Source of the DNA: Tetmemena sp. SeJ-2015
Lineage: Eukaryota > Ciliophora > Spirotrichea > Sporadotrichida > Oxytrichidae
NCBI GenBank assembly: GCA_027382625.1
Contig: JAJKFJ010020950.1
Span: 1 to 64,000 of the forward strand
Length of the DNA: 64,000 nucleotides
Direction of reading: 5' to 3'
The notes beneath the pieces are model-generated. The model ran no database searches. It was given only the letters and a program-made list of their open reading frames with translations, and was not told the DNA's origin. Shown here in pieces: positions 1 to 11,700 of this stretch (position 1 is its first letter; each line of letters begins with the position of its first letter). Both the position numbers and the translations under genes were made by a program.

Positions 1-501
1 GATCATAAATTAGTGAGTGAAGCAATTAAATTTTTAATAAAAAGGGTCAATGTTGCAATTAGATGAGGAGGGGATCTTGATGCAGCGCATTTCGCACATA
101 AGGCAAGCATAACTTACTCATAACAAGGAGTTAAGCTCAGAGATAGATATTAAAATCACCTCACTTAAAGGAACCCATCAATCGCAAGCAATTCAACATC
201 GGCATCATCAGCTTTGAAGAGATTGATAGGAGGTAGTCTTTCATATTATTGAAATTGATATATGATGAACTATTTATCTTTCGCAGTTGGGTCTATGAAA
301 TTCAAAAGTCATGACGAGTATATTTCACCAGATAAGTTAGGTGCTCTCGGGTCTAATTTTAGATTTGAAATTCAAAATAGGCTTGCCCTCAAATCTTCAG
401 TCTATCTTTCTTTCAAAATACCATTTGTATTTTTCATAATTGCTCTTAATATTTTTCTTCTGAGTAAAACAGCGACTTAGAAGGCACTCCTGCAAGTGCT
501 C
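1..501 (+). CDS. possible 3' part of a gene cut by the window edge
   Basis: Unrecognised. Two open stretches are visible with UAA/UAG as Gln: about 43-228 (reading around an in-frame TGA at about 74) and 262-501, which ends at a TGA. The second piece has a hydrophobic C-terminal stretch (residues FFIIALNIFLL). I could not find a pointer pair that joins the two cleanly, so whether this is one gene, two fragments or chance open frames is unresolved. No domain recognised. Confidence 0.2.
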
Positions 502-674
502 TGATTTTCTTCCCAGCTCATTCCTAGGAGAGCAGTGCTCATTATATACATTCGCTGCACTTGCTTTTAATTTTGCTAATGTGGTTGAGAGTAGCCCTTA
601 GAAGCGAAACCTTCAATAAATTAGGACACAATAATTACGCAACCAAGACCAAGGCCTATTCTAATTCTAACAAA

Positions 675-3600
675 ATGGAGACAACTCAAAAGATAATAAT
701 ATATCCTTAAAATTCTGCTACTCCTTTTTTCTTGATAGATATTAGCTAGCCTAGTTCTGAAGAAGAAAGATTCTTAGAGAAATAAAGAGCGAAGGCAATA
801 CTTGTGAGCAACATTGAGAGTCTGAGTATATCTCAGAGAGACTCAGCTGAGCTGTAAATAGAGTAACTCGATATCTTGACTCAGCAGAGGATCACAATTT
901 CGCACAAGAAATTTGCAAACTCCAAATACAACAGTGGCAAGACTCTCAACTTAAAGTGTAGCTATTTATACTTGAATGTTACTTAAATATCCCCGCAAAG
1001 AAAACCAGTCTGACCAGAGATAGATTCTCTATGATCTCCAACTTGAATCTAACATCTATATTTAATATCATATTAAATGATTAATCACTCGAAGAGAAGC
1101 ATATTCTCTAAGAAGATGCAGCAAGATGGATCTCAACTCTCTGCCTCTCAGTATTCAAAATTTGATTTGCTAAGACAAAGAAACTTCAAGATTGAGTCTG
1201 GCAGTTTAATTGGTAGTGAGGATTTTGGGGAGCATTTACATTCTTTTAATATCTTTCAGATTTACTTTTTAAGTTAATTCGTATGGACACTTTTAACAGC
1301 TTAACAGCAAGCAAAGGTACCATAGGTTCATAAACTCCTCCTAAAACTAAAGAGAGAAGCAAAAGCTCAGGCTTCTTATAATTATTAGAGTATTTTTCAC
1401 TTTTCATAATAGACTTTACTACTCCACAGATCAAAATATAGAAAATGACAACTACCTGAATAGGATTAAGCAGTTTCTAATGTTATAGAAATTGGGCACT
1501 CTCCGTAGAGCAAATTTGGAATTAGACCATATCATCATTTTTTAAGCAAATAACTTCCCTCTTCTATAATTAATTCACCTATTTCATATCGTTAGCATAC
1601 TGAGGAAATAGAGAAATACTCACAACTCGGCTAGCAAAGAGAGTAAGAAGAGCTAGATTCACAGAGAGGAATTCGCTAAGTCTATCCTGGGACTTAGACT
1701 TGACTCAGAGAGCCAGAAATCTATCTCCGATGTCACAGCCCTAGAGAATGAACTTCATAATCATTTAATGAATATGTTCTAAATATTGATGCACTTTTAT
1801 TTGGCTCAGATAGGAAGTTTAAGTTCAAATATGGAGGATAAATAAGAAGCTACGATTAGATAGGAGATTCCTCAAGATCAAGTCCAGAGAAAGTCTTCAA
1901 TCTCAACAACCGCTCTTTTAAGCTTCAGAGAGACCAAAAAATTTAATTTTCCATTAGATAAGACCAAGTATTATAGGGGGATGATCAGCACTTCCGAATC
2001 CCTTCCTCTCAAGAGCCAATGTCGGCTTTGCTCGCAAAAAAGGATAGCGAAAACTCGTTCAATTAGATTCCGTACTGCAAGGCTTACAAATAAGATTTTT
2101 TCCATAACAAATAGACACCATCTCTCAAACTGCCAGCAAAATGCTCTCACAACTCAACTCCCACTATAAATTCAAGTAAACCCTCAAACACTAATACTCT
2201 CATTTAAGAATCTGAAGAGAGGAAGCTTAATTCTAAAGATGGAGAGAGGTAAAGGGCAATACCTACCTACAGCATATTTAAGAACCATGTTTTCCAAAGG
2301 ATGAGAAATTATTCAGCAGATACTTTTGAAAATAGTGAGCGTATATCTTACTTTTTTCCTCTTGCTAAATAGGAAGTTGATAATACTTCTTTTTTAAAGT
2401 CCTAGATTTCAGGCAGAAACTTTCCAGAACAAATCTTAAGTGCTATAGTAAATAGATTATAAGTAAACTCTGATTGATAAAAGTGATGAGCAAGAGTTGG
2501 CGGAAGAGAGCGAGCACGAGAAGTCTTTCAGTTTTAAGAGAATAGAGCAGGGATACACCCTAAACTTCAATTAGTTGCTTAGGCCTACTACGAAATATGA
2601 TCAGCAATCGCCCTCTCTTCGATTCGATACGGAGAGTGATCTACAGCATTTGGATTCTTTAATTAAATGTAAAAGCCTATTGTGACATTTGAGTGGATTC
2701 TCTATAGCAAATATAGCTGATGACATCATAGTTCCAGCTTTTAAGGCCTAATTCAATATTCCCAAAAATAAATTCTCATCCTCATCCTTGCCTTCATTTA
2801 TTTTCTGGTGATATCAGAGAATCTGCAACTCACTCAAAGTGTCTAAACAGCTATGAGCAAGAGATTTTCTCCCAAATTTAACATCCTCGAAGAGTCCATT
2901 TGCCAGGAGGACTTCAGCAAGCCAAACTTCTTTTCCCAGGAAGAGAGTTGCAGAGAAGATATTGAGAGCAGAATAGTTTCCTTTGGCTCTCAGAGTGATT
3001 AGCACTTCTCACCACTCTAAGATGATAAGAAATAGAAGTCAATCATTAAGGACCTCAGCTCCAAATTCAGGTCCTTGCATCATTATAGTAATCTTATTCT
3101 CATATCTGTGTGTGGCCTTTTTTTACTTTTTTTTCTTTCTCTATCTCTTTTTTTTAATTGCTTTTTAAAAGCACCAGATGATAGAGTCGACAGAGAGAAG
3201 GAATTTGAAGACAGACTCGCCTCCTAATTTTATCGATCTCAGCATGAGAAAATCAAGCCCATAAAGATATAAACATAGAAAAACTGGTAGGAATAAGATA
3301 ATGAGCAAATCACTCACTAAAACAACAACCCCCTCGCCTTAAAACTCAGGCAAGATATTCTAATAATTTGATAATCTGCGATAAGGTCACTCTAATTAAT
3401 ATTACCATCATACTTTGCAAAAAATGAAAATTTATTTTGCAAATGCATCTTTAATTTTACTGATATAGCAATAATAATTTAAGATGAATCTTACTCGAAT
3501 AAAAATTGATAAATACGATACTAATACGCTCGACATCGAATTCTTAAGTTAGCAGCAATATAAAAATAGCTAACCTGGCAAATAAAAAATGAAGGCCAAT

Positions 3601-3920
3601 AATTATCCACAGCAGTATCATAATTTAGAAGCATCAATTCAGCAGCAACAGTAGACCAACACCAAAATTTATCAAAGCTTTGACCATAGTGGTCTTTCCA
3701 ACACTTTATATTTTTAAATATAAGCTTTATGGGGGTGTAAACTTTCAAGATGTTTGAAGAGAATAAATATTTTTTCTTAAAATAAAATAGCGATTTAATA
3801 CTACGCAAGAAAATTTTACTTTCCCTATCGAAGGAGAATTCGCTTTTAACTTTTTGGTCTTACATACAATATAATTTTTTTACTTTAGGGATTGACCAAC
3901 TCTAATCTCTTCTGATTCAA
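675..3920 (+). CDS. hypothetical Ser/Gln/Lys-rich protein, six IESs resolved
   Basis: No family recognised. The start ATG opens a frame that runs, after removal of six IESs (pointers AAAG, TGA, CTTTTAA, AATGAA, AAGTG, GCA), into a long hydrophilic protein rich in Ser, Lys, Gln and Glu with many UAA/UAG codons read as Gln. Examples of in-frame stretches are SGSLIGSEDFGEH near 1200, RLDSESQKSISDV near 1700 and FSPKFNILEESI near 2870. No membrane segment or catalytic motif is visible. The frame stays open to a TGA at about 3918; the AT-rich part from 3400 to 3480 may hide another IES, so the last 150 codons are uncertain. A gene on the same strand follows at 4232. Confidence 0.55.
957..1000 (+). 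other. IES, pointer AAAG
   Basis: AAAG occurs at 953-956 and 997-1000; removing the 44 nt joins LNLK to KTSLTRDRFS in frame. Confidence 0.7.
1047..1080 (+). other. IES, pointer TGA
   Basis: TGA at 1044-1046 and 1078-1080; excision joins MISNL to INHSKRSIFS in frame. The short pointer makes the exact boundary less certain. Confidence 0.55.
1250..1296 (+). other. IES, pointer CTTTTAA
   Basis: CTTTTAA at 1243-1249 and 1290-1296; excision gives HSFNSLTASKG in frame. Confidence 0.75.
1753..1772 (+). other. 20-nt IES, pointer AATGAA
   Basis: AATGAA at 1747-1752 and 1767-1772; removing only 20 nt corrects the frame and gives ALENEYVLNIDALL. Confidence 0.75.
2443..2485 (+). other. IES, pointer AAGTG
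   Basis: AAGTG at 2438-2442 and 2481-2485; excision gives QILSDEQELAEE in frame. Confidence 0.75.
3080..3173 (+). other. IES, pointer GCA, T-rich
   Basis: GCA at 3077-3079 and 3171-3173; the removed 94 nt contain long T runs. Excision joins FRSLH to QMIESTERR in frame. Confidence 0.6.
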
Positions 3921-4231
3921 TTCTCTATAGATTTATAATGGACATTCAAACTTTACTAAAAATACTTAACTTCTCAATAAATTTGTGCGAATCCGAGTTG
4001 AATTTTTTATAATACCCTTTATTACTTAAACTTAAAAAGAGGGTATCTATAGAAGCCAGACTAAGCGAAAACACAGTAAAAACAAAGTGATTAACATTAT
4101 AAATCATCAGCATCCCGCTTTTTCCAAATTACCATTCAAAATCTATTACACTTTGCATTTATTTTAAATTTTAAAAGGTTTTATTAAATTGCTTAAATTT
4201 GTTGGTAAATTTTGAATTAGAAGACAGCTTA

Positions 4232-5103
4232 ATGAAGAATTATAAGGAGCCCCTCCTCTCTCGAAACGACTTCTCAAATTTGAACATGACTCACTCTACT
4301 TTTAAACCCAAAGTTAGTCGTCCCTTATTAGTCTCTCCACAGAGAGAACTCTAAACAAATTTAATTGAAGAGAGTAAGTATAGTAGAAGCTATTAAAAAA
4401 ATATGGAAGAAGAAAAACCTCTAATGTACATCCCTTAAACCACCTCAAAATAGTTCTTCAATAAATAAAAATCCTATAATGAATAAGAAATTTTATTCTT
4501 GAGCTCTCATTAGAAGGAGACAAAGCACAAGAGTCGTAAAAGCGTAAATCCCTGGGACTTTCATAAAGACATAAATTCACAATTTTATTAGCCCTTAGCC
4601 CACAACTTGAATGACTTCTTTAAATTTCTAAGCATTGAGAAGTTTATTAAATTTTTTTCAATGATAATGCTTTTGAGGAAAGATTCGATGTGAATGCAGG
4701 TTTAGATCTAATTTACGATAAGATCTGCAAAAATCAGAGTAAACTAAACTCACTCCTCCTCACTCAAACTATCAAGCGACCTTCCAAAGCTAGTCCAAGC
4801 AAAAAGCAGATCATAATAAACCAGTCTTCCCCACCCAAAACAAACACACTCTAAAATCCAAGAGCCAACTCTAAAGACAAAACTCATTTTTATACTGGAG
4901 AGAAGCCTAAAATTTCTGAATTGCTTAATCTTAGCAAGCAGTAAAGTCGAAATAGTCAGAATCAACGTGTGGAGCAATCTATTGCGAGTCAAGGAACTTA
5001 AAATTAGTGCCAAAAATCTAGATCTCCCTCTAATTAGAGAAAGCTCGCTCAGTACTATGTGCAAATGCCTTGTAATATGTAGTAGGACTTTGATCAAGAG
5101 TGA
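4232..5103 (+). CDS. hypothetical basic protein, 277 aa, one IES
   Basis: Unrecognised. ATG at 4232 to TGA at 5101; removing one IES (4640-4677) leaves 834 nt, exactly 278 codons with stop. The protein is Lys/Ser/Gln-rich with several short basic patches (for example TIKRPSKASPSKK near residue 170) and no membrane segment. The YTGEKP-like string near residue 210 resembles a C2H2 linker but no Cys/His pairs flank it, so I do not call a zinc finger. Upstream 3921-4231 is AT-rich with no clear coding. Confidence 0.6.
4640..4677 (+). other. IES, pointer TTGAG
   Basis: TTGAG at 4635-4639 and 4673-4677; excision joins FKFLSIE to ERFDVNAGLDL in frame and closes the ORF at a multiple of three. Confidence 0.8.
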
Positions 5104-5515
5104 TTATCAGAGCAGTTCATTACCGGATGGAGTAATGCTTGAATCCTCAAGTATATAGATATAAAGTTAACTGCTGCGTATACTCAAAGAAGAGAACATT
5201 TTAAGATTTGGAAACTCTTTTTCATTCTGACTCACACACTCTCTTCCTCAAAGTAAAAACACAAAGACTAGACTGCTATGAACATAATAGGTTGAGAGTT
5301 TAAATTTACCGCTGTAAAGATATAGAGAAGACTGTAAAATTTGAATTTAAAATTTTCTGCGAGAATGAAAGTGAAGCAGCATAAATTCAACAAGTTATTT
5401 GAAAATTATTTGATAAGCAATACAGTTTAAGACTAAATTTGAGGAAATGCTGATTGCTTGTTCTAAAACTAGATTGATTTAAAGTAGTATAAACTTTAAT
5501 TAACTTTTAAAAAAT
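5104..5515. other. gene-poor stretch
   Basis: About 410 nt between two plus-strand genes. AT-rich, with no conserved ORF, RNA gene or long repeat that I can see. It should contain the ends of two macronuclear-destined regions. Confidence 0.4.
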
Positions 5516-6870
5516 ATGAGAAGACAATAGCAACGTAGCCAAATTGAAGTTGAGTTAAATCACCCAGAAGAGCACAAGTAGTTACCCTTGCTGCACCTTC
5601 AACAAAATTTCCAATAAACAAACTCAATTGTATCACACTAACAGCCCTAGAATTATAATCCACTCGCTACTTAAGAAGGCGAACCAGTGTTTGGGTATGG
5701 ATTCAAGCCAGTGATGTCTATCAGACAATTTATTCGCACCTATTTATAATTAAATTTATTCCATGGAGCATAGTATAAGTTATTATACTTTTATATAATT
5801 AGCTTTATTTTTAAATCAGAAGTGACTCCGTATATTCTCAGTCATCAATTCAGGTATTATAAATACACAAATCAAATAAAGTATTTTAGGTAGGCTTGTT
5901 ACTTTCATTGCTAATTTTTGCGCAAAAATCACAATGATTTGTATCTTAAAAATTATTGTAGAGTGAAATTCCTTTGAAATAAACCAACAGTTCAGATAAA
6001 GGCAAGTCTCGAAATAATTAAGAATCTGACGAAGAAAAAATAGATAGACGCTCTCATAGAAAGTAAAAAAGACCTCGAGAAGAATTAGCTAATGAACTTG
6101 AAAATCTGAAATAGGAAACTGATGCTCTGAAGGTGCTTTCTTGTAGGGGAGCGGTAAATATCGTTCTAGCACTTCTCTATACGCTAATTCACTCTATCAT
6201 TTAAATCATATTTAATGGTGGGTGCCTGCATAGTCCTAGTAGATGAAACTAGTATAGATATAATTTTATCATTCACACTTCCACTTCCTTTGGCAAATCT
6301 AATTTTCTAGTGTGTCAACCATAAGCTGCAAGTAAAGTTCTTAAGACTCAGCATTTTCACAGTCTAAAATATAAAATTGAAAACACACCACACTGCTTTA
6401 ATTATATCTACATCCCAATAGTGATAGCTCTGGCTTTGAATAGTTTCCTGATCTGGCTAACAGTGACTGATAATTCAGGTGTAAGATGGACAAGTTAAAC
6501 TTCAAAGCAAACTGTAACCACCTACTATAACTTGAGGGGAAGGACTATCATTTCCAGCAAGGAATAGATGGTAACTCACTAGACTGATGCCTACTTTCTC
6601 GTCATAATTTTACTAATTCTAAACTTAATTTACGCCTTCAGCTACCATCATAAAATTAAAGTGTGTCACTTACTAATTTGATATCTCTATGCGGCTGGAA
6701 TGAAAAACTATCAGCTAATGAAAGAACTTAACATCTAAAACCAAGTCAACAACAGTCTGTGAATAAAGATACTTGATAAGACATAAACAGACAAGATCAG
6801 GTATCTAGATAAAGAACCCATCAGACAATTTACCTCATATAAATCTAAAGGTATGAAAGTTATCTATCTT
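5516..6870 (+). CDS. hypothetical multi-pass membrane protein
   Basis: Unrecognised. ATG at 5516 opens a hydrophilic N-terminus of about 60 residues rich in Gln, followed by several hydrophobic segments spread over different frames that need IES removal: around 5780, 6160-6200 (residues VNIVLALLYTLIHSIIQII), 6260-6300, 6420-6460 and 6600-6640 (residues FLVIILLILNLIYAF). A charged stretch near 6010-6120 (KSRNNQESDEEKIDRR) separates two of them. The pattern fits a polytopic membrane protein of the endomembrane system or plasma membrane. I did not resolve its IESs, so the 3' limit and residue count are approximate. Confidence 0.45.
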
Positions 6871-7002
6871 AATTTAATTATTAAGCAGTAGATTAAATAT
6901 TCATTGGTGAAGATATATTTAGGGGAAACTTAAAAACTAATTAAAGAGTCAATGATGTTTGCTGATTTTACTGTCTATTAACTTTATTGGCTTCTGCTTC
7001 AA

Positions 7003-8718
7003 TCATAATTAAATAAAATTATGGTAATTATAAATTCCATTTTTATTGAATTTGGGAGGAAGCCGATCATCGCCTGTAGATTTTAGAAATAGCTTATCTC
7101 GAAAGTCATTTATATCCATTAGGTACCTCATAGTGGGCCTTCCATGCGCACATATCCAAGGATCCTTTAAGCCACTAAGCCCGCTGACTATGTCATATTA
7201 CTACCTTCTCTCTAATTTCTTCCCCACCATAACACTCTTTCTGCAAGCTTTCAAAGATAGAACTTGCATTACTTTCTTTGGCATCAGGTAATCAAATATC
7301 TGCTAGTCAGTCACATACTTATTCCTCGTTCTCTCATCCGTGTCAAAATTCCTAATCGAAGTTACCAAGTTATGAAAGTCACTCTCCTCAAATTGTGTAT
7401 CATTGCTTTGTGGAAGTGAATGCACTCTTATTTACACTCGCTTACTATCCCATTACGTTTTCTCAAACTGAAAGCCAAAAGCATTGAAGATTCTTTCATA
7501 GGTCTCGACAATGCAAAACAAGTCTGCATCATACTCTATGATGATTGGCTTGATAAGAGGCTGTGAATCTATTTTCAAAGACCCTGTATATCTTTCCAAA
7601 TGCTATCTTTCATCGCAGGCATGTTGATCTAGTATGAATAGGTCATTCTGGTTCAGATTTCCTATGATGAAGCCATTATTGAACTGGCCCAGTATTCTCA
7701 GCATCAAGAACTCTTTCTTCCAAAACTTTTTTCTCATCATCTCGTTGTTCAAGTCAAACATCAATCGATCATGATACTTAAGGTGGTTTTCGTAGTTAGT
7801 CCTCTAAAAGCGAGGTCTTAATCTGGACTTGAAACTAAACTTAGAAGGCAATTGGGGGGAATCGAAATCCTCAAGTTGTTGCTAAGCGTATAACATCTCA
7901 TCGAAGAGCATTTACTCAAGAGAAAAATGCAAAGTCTTCTCGCTTTTGAAGATTTGATACTAATCACTCAAGAATTAATCTTGGTCATAGAACTAGGAGC
8001 AGATCAATCTTGCCTGTGTGTAGTCAGGGAAATAGGTTGCGGTCGTCGAGTCCTCTGTGTAGCAATTAAAAGTGAACATAAAGAAATTTGATGAAGAGAA
8101 AGCAAGTTCTTGCATCGAACAAGTCTATTTCATTATCCTCTTCCTCTACGAGAAAATGATCGTATGACCGTTCATCCTTCACTCCAAGATTGAGTTCGAT
8201 TCCTTCATTCTTAAGTTTATCGAGATCTGTAACTTTGAACCTCTTAAAATCTGGCTCTAGTTTGAGTAATTCCTCTTCTTCTTTGAACCAAGAGTTTTCC
8301 TCACCATCATATAGCTCAGAAAGCTTCTTTTAATCTTCCTCGTCTGATATCACGGGAGAGTTTGAAATGACATATACATTCACTAACTTCTTGAGTGGAT
8401 ATTTTCTATACTTCAATTTCTTGAGCTTCTTTTTCAAAACTGAAGGTGTGCACTTTATTATCTACTACTCAGGAAAGTATTTCGTAGGGTCTTCACCAAT
8501 TGGAGCTTAATATAGTTGCACTGTTCTCAAAGGATTATCTCTTATCTCCTGAAGGTCTTGAAAGCTTAAAATCTCGGAAAAGCCCTCTGAGTTAGTTTGA
8601 TAGATCTTATAGTTGATTTATATGAATAATGAGAAGAATGAATAAGTTAAATACAAGATGGCTGACTTACCTATTTCTGATCAGAAGGACCCCAAACTGC
8701 TGCATGTGGTAAAAGGCC

Positions 8719-8751
<33 letters not shown>

Positions 8752-11700
8752 CCGTGTGCCACATCAAGCAGTTTGAGCCCCTTTCCTATTAATTAATAAA
8801 GCGATTTGATTGGCTGGAAGCTTAATAGTTTTAATTTAATTAATCACAGCCACTATGGCCGCGCCTCAGCCGAAGCACTCCAGTCCCCCGGGCCTCATGA
8901 TGACCCCAGTGAAGTGCCAATCAGAGCTTGACTAGCCGACCACCCAAGTTGAGGGTGACCTCCACAATGCCCACTCACCGATACCACCAATAGACAACGT
9001 GAGATCAAGTCAAGCTTACCTCCAAAGGACCAAGATATGCCGATCCGAAGCTTGAAAGCTAGCCAACCTCCGGGATATCGACGCTTCGCTGACCTACTTA
9101 CACGTGAGGGCTCGGAGTAATCTGAAGCATTCTGCAGTGGCTAGTCCCAGACAACATTCAGAGCTACACCTGCTAAAGAGGCATGCCCGAGGTTCACCCT
9201 ATCGCAAGTCTCGGTTCAGCCATACGACCCCAGGCTCCTCCTAGATAGCGACTTGAACTATCAGCGCTACATGTTATATCCAGGCCCTTCCTATGCCCTC
9301 ACTTCCAAGCTTGGCAAGGTCCCAGACCTCGTGGAGATCCTCAATACTCACCCAGATAGTGGACTGTAGCCCGTGACTCTTGAGCAGGGCCTCATTGATC
9401 TCACAGTATAAATAGTGGGGCTCATCGAGAGGCAGGCTGGGATGGTCGAGTCCTTGATAGCATCTGTGGTTCACTCTCAGGCATAGCTCTAGCCGCGTAA
9501 CCTCCTCCTTCCGCACCTTTGCTGAGGATTAGCAGGATGACTACTTGGCCGCGATGCTGCACCCGATGGACTCGCTCTATTTGCTACACATCGTTGGGGC
9601 CTTCGTCGGCCACGTGGACAACTCAGAAGGGCAGCCAGACGGAGGGAAGCAGTCGGCCGCAGGCAAGCAGCCTCAGTCAGCGGGGAAGGGTGGCTCGTTG
9701 GGCTAGCAACTCCCAGATGGCCAGATCGAGAATTAAGACATGAGAGCAATGGACAGACAAGGCCTTGGCAAGATTGTGATCCGCTTAGATGACAGCAGTG
9801 AGAGTGAGGAGGCACAGGCTAAAGAAGAGAGTATCAAGCACCCTCTGCTCAGGAACAAGGCCGGCCACCCGCAGGCATTCCAGAAAGTGATCCTCGAGAA
9901 GTACGCAAAGGAGATTGAGGAGGCGAGGCAAATGCTCGGAGATTAGCCTCTGGTGGTCTTAGGGCTGAACTTCAATGGCAGCACCTTCACATTAAGCAGC
10001 GCTATCGCCAGGCTCATGATCAAGGGTACGCGTACCAATGTGCGCCTCGCGGCCGGCGAACATCCACCGTGTAATGGTCTTGGCAAACTCCTGCTGCCTC
10101 TCTTGGAGGTCCCGCGGCCGCTCGCCCTTGCGTATGTATGCGTAGCTGCCAACGCGGAAGTAAACCTCGTTCCGATGGAAGAGCTTGGCCAACGTGGCTG
10201 GGCAGACCCTGGGTGCACCGAATCGCACCATGTAGTAGTCTATGCGCTATCTGAGGCTCATGTGGGCCGTCTCGAGTAAGTGCTTGGCATTGGTGATGAG
10301 CGCCTCGATCTCACTGGGGATCTTCCGCGTGCCTCTGCAGTTGGACCTCCTCGATTCATATACGAAGTCGTTGCGGCGCCACCTCTAGACGATCATCGCG
10401 ACAGTGCTGGCCTTGATGCCGGTGATTTTGGCCACTTGGGTGTAGCTGAGTTGGATGCTATGGTCATGGCAGAGGGTCCCGTAGCGCAGCATGATGGCAA
10501 GCAACTGCTGGTCGGTGGTGTGCGTGGCCCTGATTCGCAGCTTCGGTGGACTCTACATCTTTTGCTGTGTGATAGGACTCGGACTGCCCATGCTAATCAG
10601 ATAGGGTATGAGGTCTTGGTCCGGTATGTGACGTGCAGGTCCCGCGATGTAGTTGAAGTGATCGCGATCTTCGAGGAACACGGCCAGCTTCCGCTTGCGT
10701 TTTCGGCTGTCATCAGTGACTTCCATTAGTACGAGTGATGTGCGCCTCACGATTAATTTATTAGCGGAAATGATTTACCCTTCAATGCGTCGATAAATCA
10801 ACTATTAGAATTCACTTGAGAGTCTTAAGTTGTTACTACTTTCTCTACCTTCTATGACTTGTCACTTTAGGATTTAAATAGAGCAACTTGGGATTAAGTA
10901 AAAGCCTGGGTCGAAGCTGCTGTTGATTCTTAAAATTCTTGAGAATCATGAAGTTGGAAATCTATATCCATTTGCTACCTCAGCTTTATCTATTCTTCAG
11001 TATACAAAGGACATATCTCATTGAAACGCTAAAGGAAAAGAGATCTTATCTTTTCATAGACTGCCTTTTCTATCTCTGGCTTGAAGAAAAACTTTCTAAT
11101 GTCAGCTTGGAGCTTTAAATCGTAGTTAGAAATTCCAGTTTCAATATTTATAAAGACGAAAGGGATGGTCTTATCAGCGATCATGAAATCTCTGTAGAGT
11201 TGCTAAAATATAGCCTTCATTCTCTTCGTTGATTCTACTGGTCATCCGTTTACAAACATGTGAATGCACTATAATAAAGATTAAGACAAGGTCAAAAGCT
11301 TACTTTGTTTATTAAAATCTTGAGAGTCTCTCTCTGTGGCCTAGTTAGGAAAGTTTGAATTTAAATGCTCCCATTTATCAAGCTGTCATTGTATTAAATG
11401 AGCTCAGTGTTGATATTTGGGCAGCTCTTTCTGAACTATTTCTCAAGTATCTTTCTAAGATTGATCTCCACTGTAGGCCATTTATCAGTAGCAAATATTG
11501 TGCTCATAACTCTATAAAGTTCAATACTCTATGAGCAAATGCTTACTTACTATGGCTCAGTGTAATGATCTTGAATGTTATCAATGATAGTTTAGCTATT
11601 TGTGAATCGCATTTCCACATCGTACAAAATGAGCGAGTATGAGTTGAGAAGCTAAATTAGCTGATCGTATTGCTGTTTTATGTGCTTGATGTATTTGCCT

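Larger units (their letters stand above)
8690..10745. mobile_element. GC-rich Tc1/mariner-like transposon relic inside the PMS2-like gene
   Basis: Base composition jumps to GC-rich here against AT-rich flanks. The segment carries a plus-strand ORF (from 8855) and a minus-strand transposase N-terminus (to 10738). The left end begins CCCCAAACTGCTGCATGTGG, recalling the C4A4-bearing ends of telomere-bearing elements of hypotrichs, but no matching right end is visible, so the copy is truncated or rearranged. It sits between two parts of the PMS2-like coding sequence and must be removed for that gene to be made. TBE-like assignment is inference; Tc1/mariner relationship rests on the transposase reading. 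Confidence 0.6.

Noticed and set aside
10280..10729. Plus-strand ORF of about 149 residues opposite the transposase
   Set aside because: The minus strand over the same bases carries the helix-turn-helix pattern of Tc1/mariner transposases; the plus frame is open because of GC-rich antisense composition.
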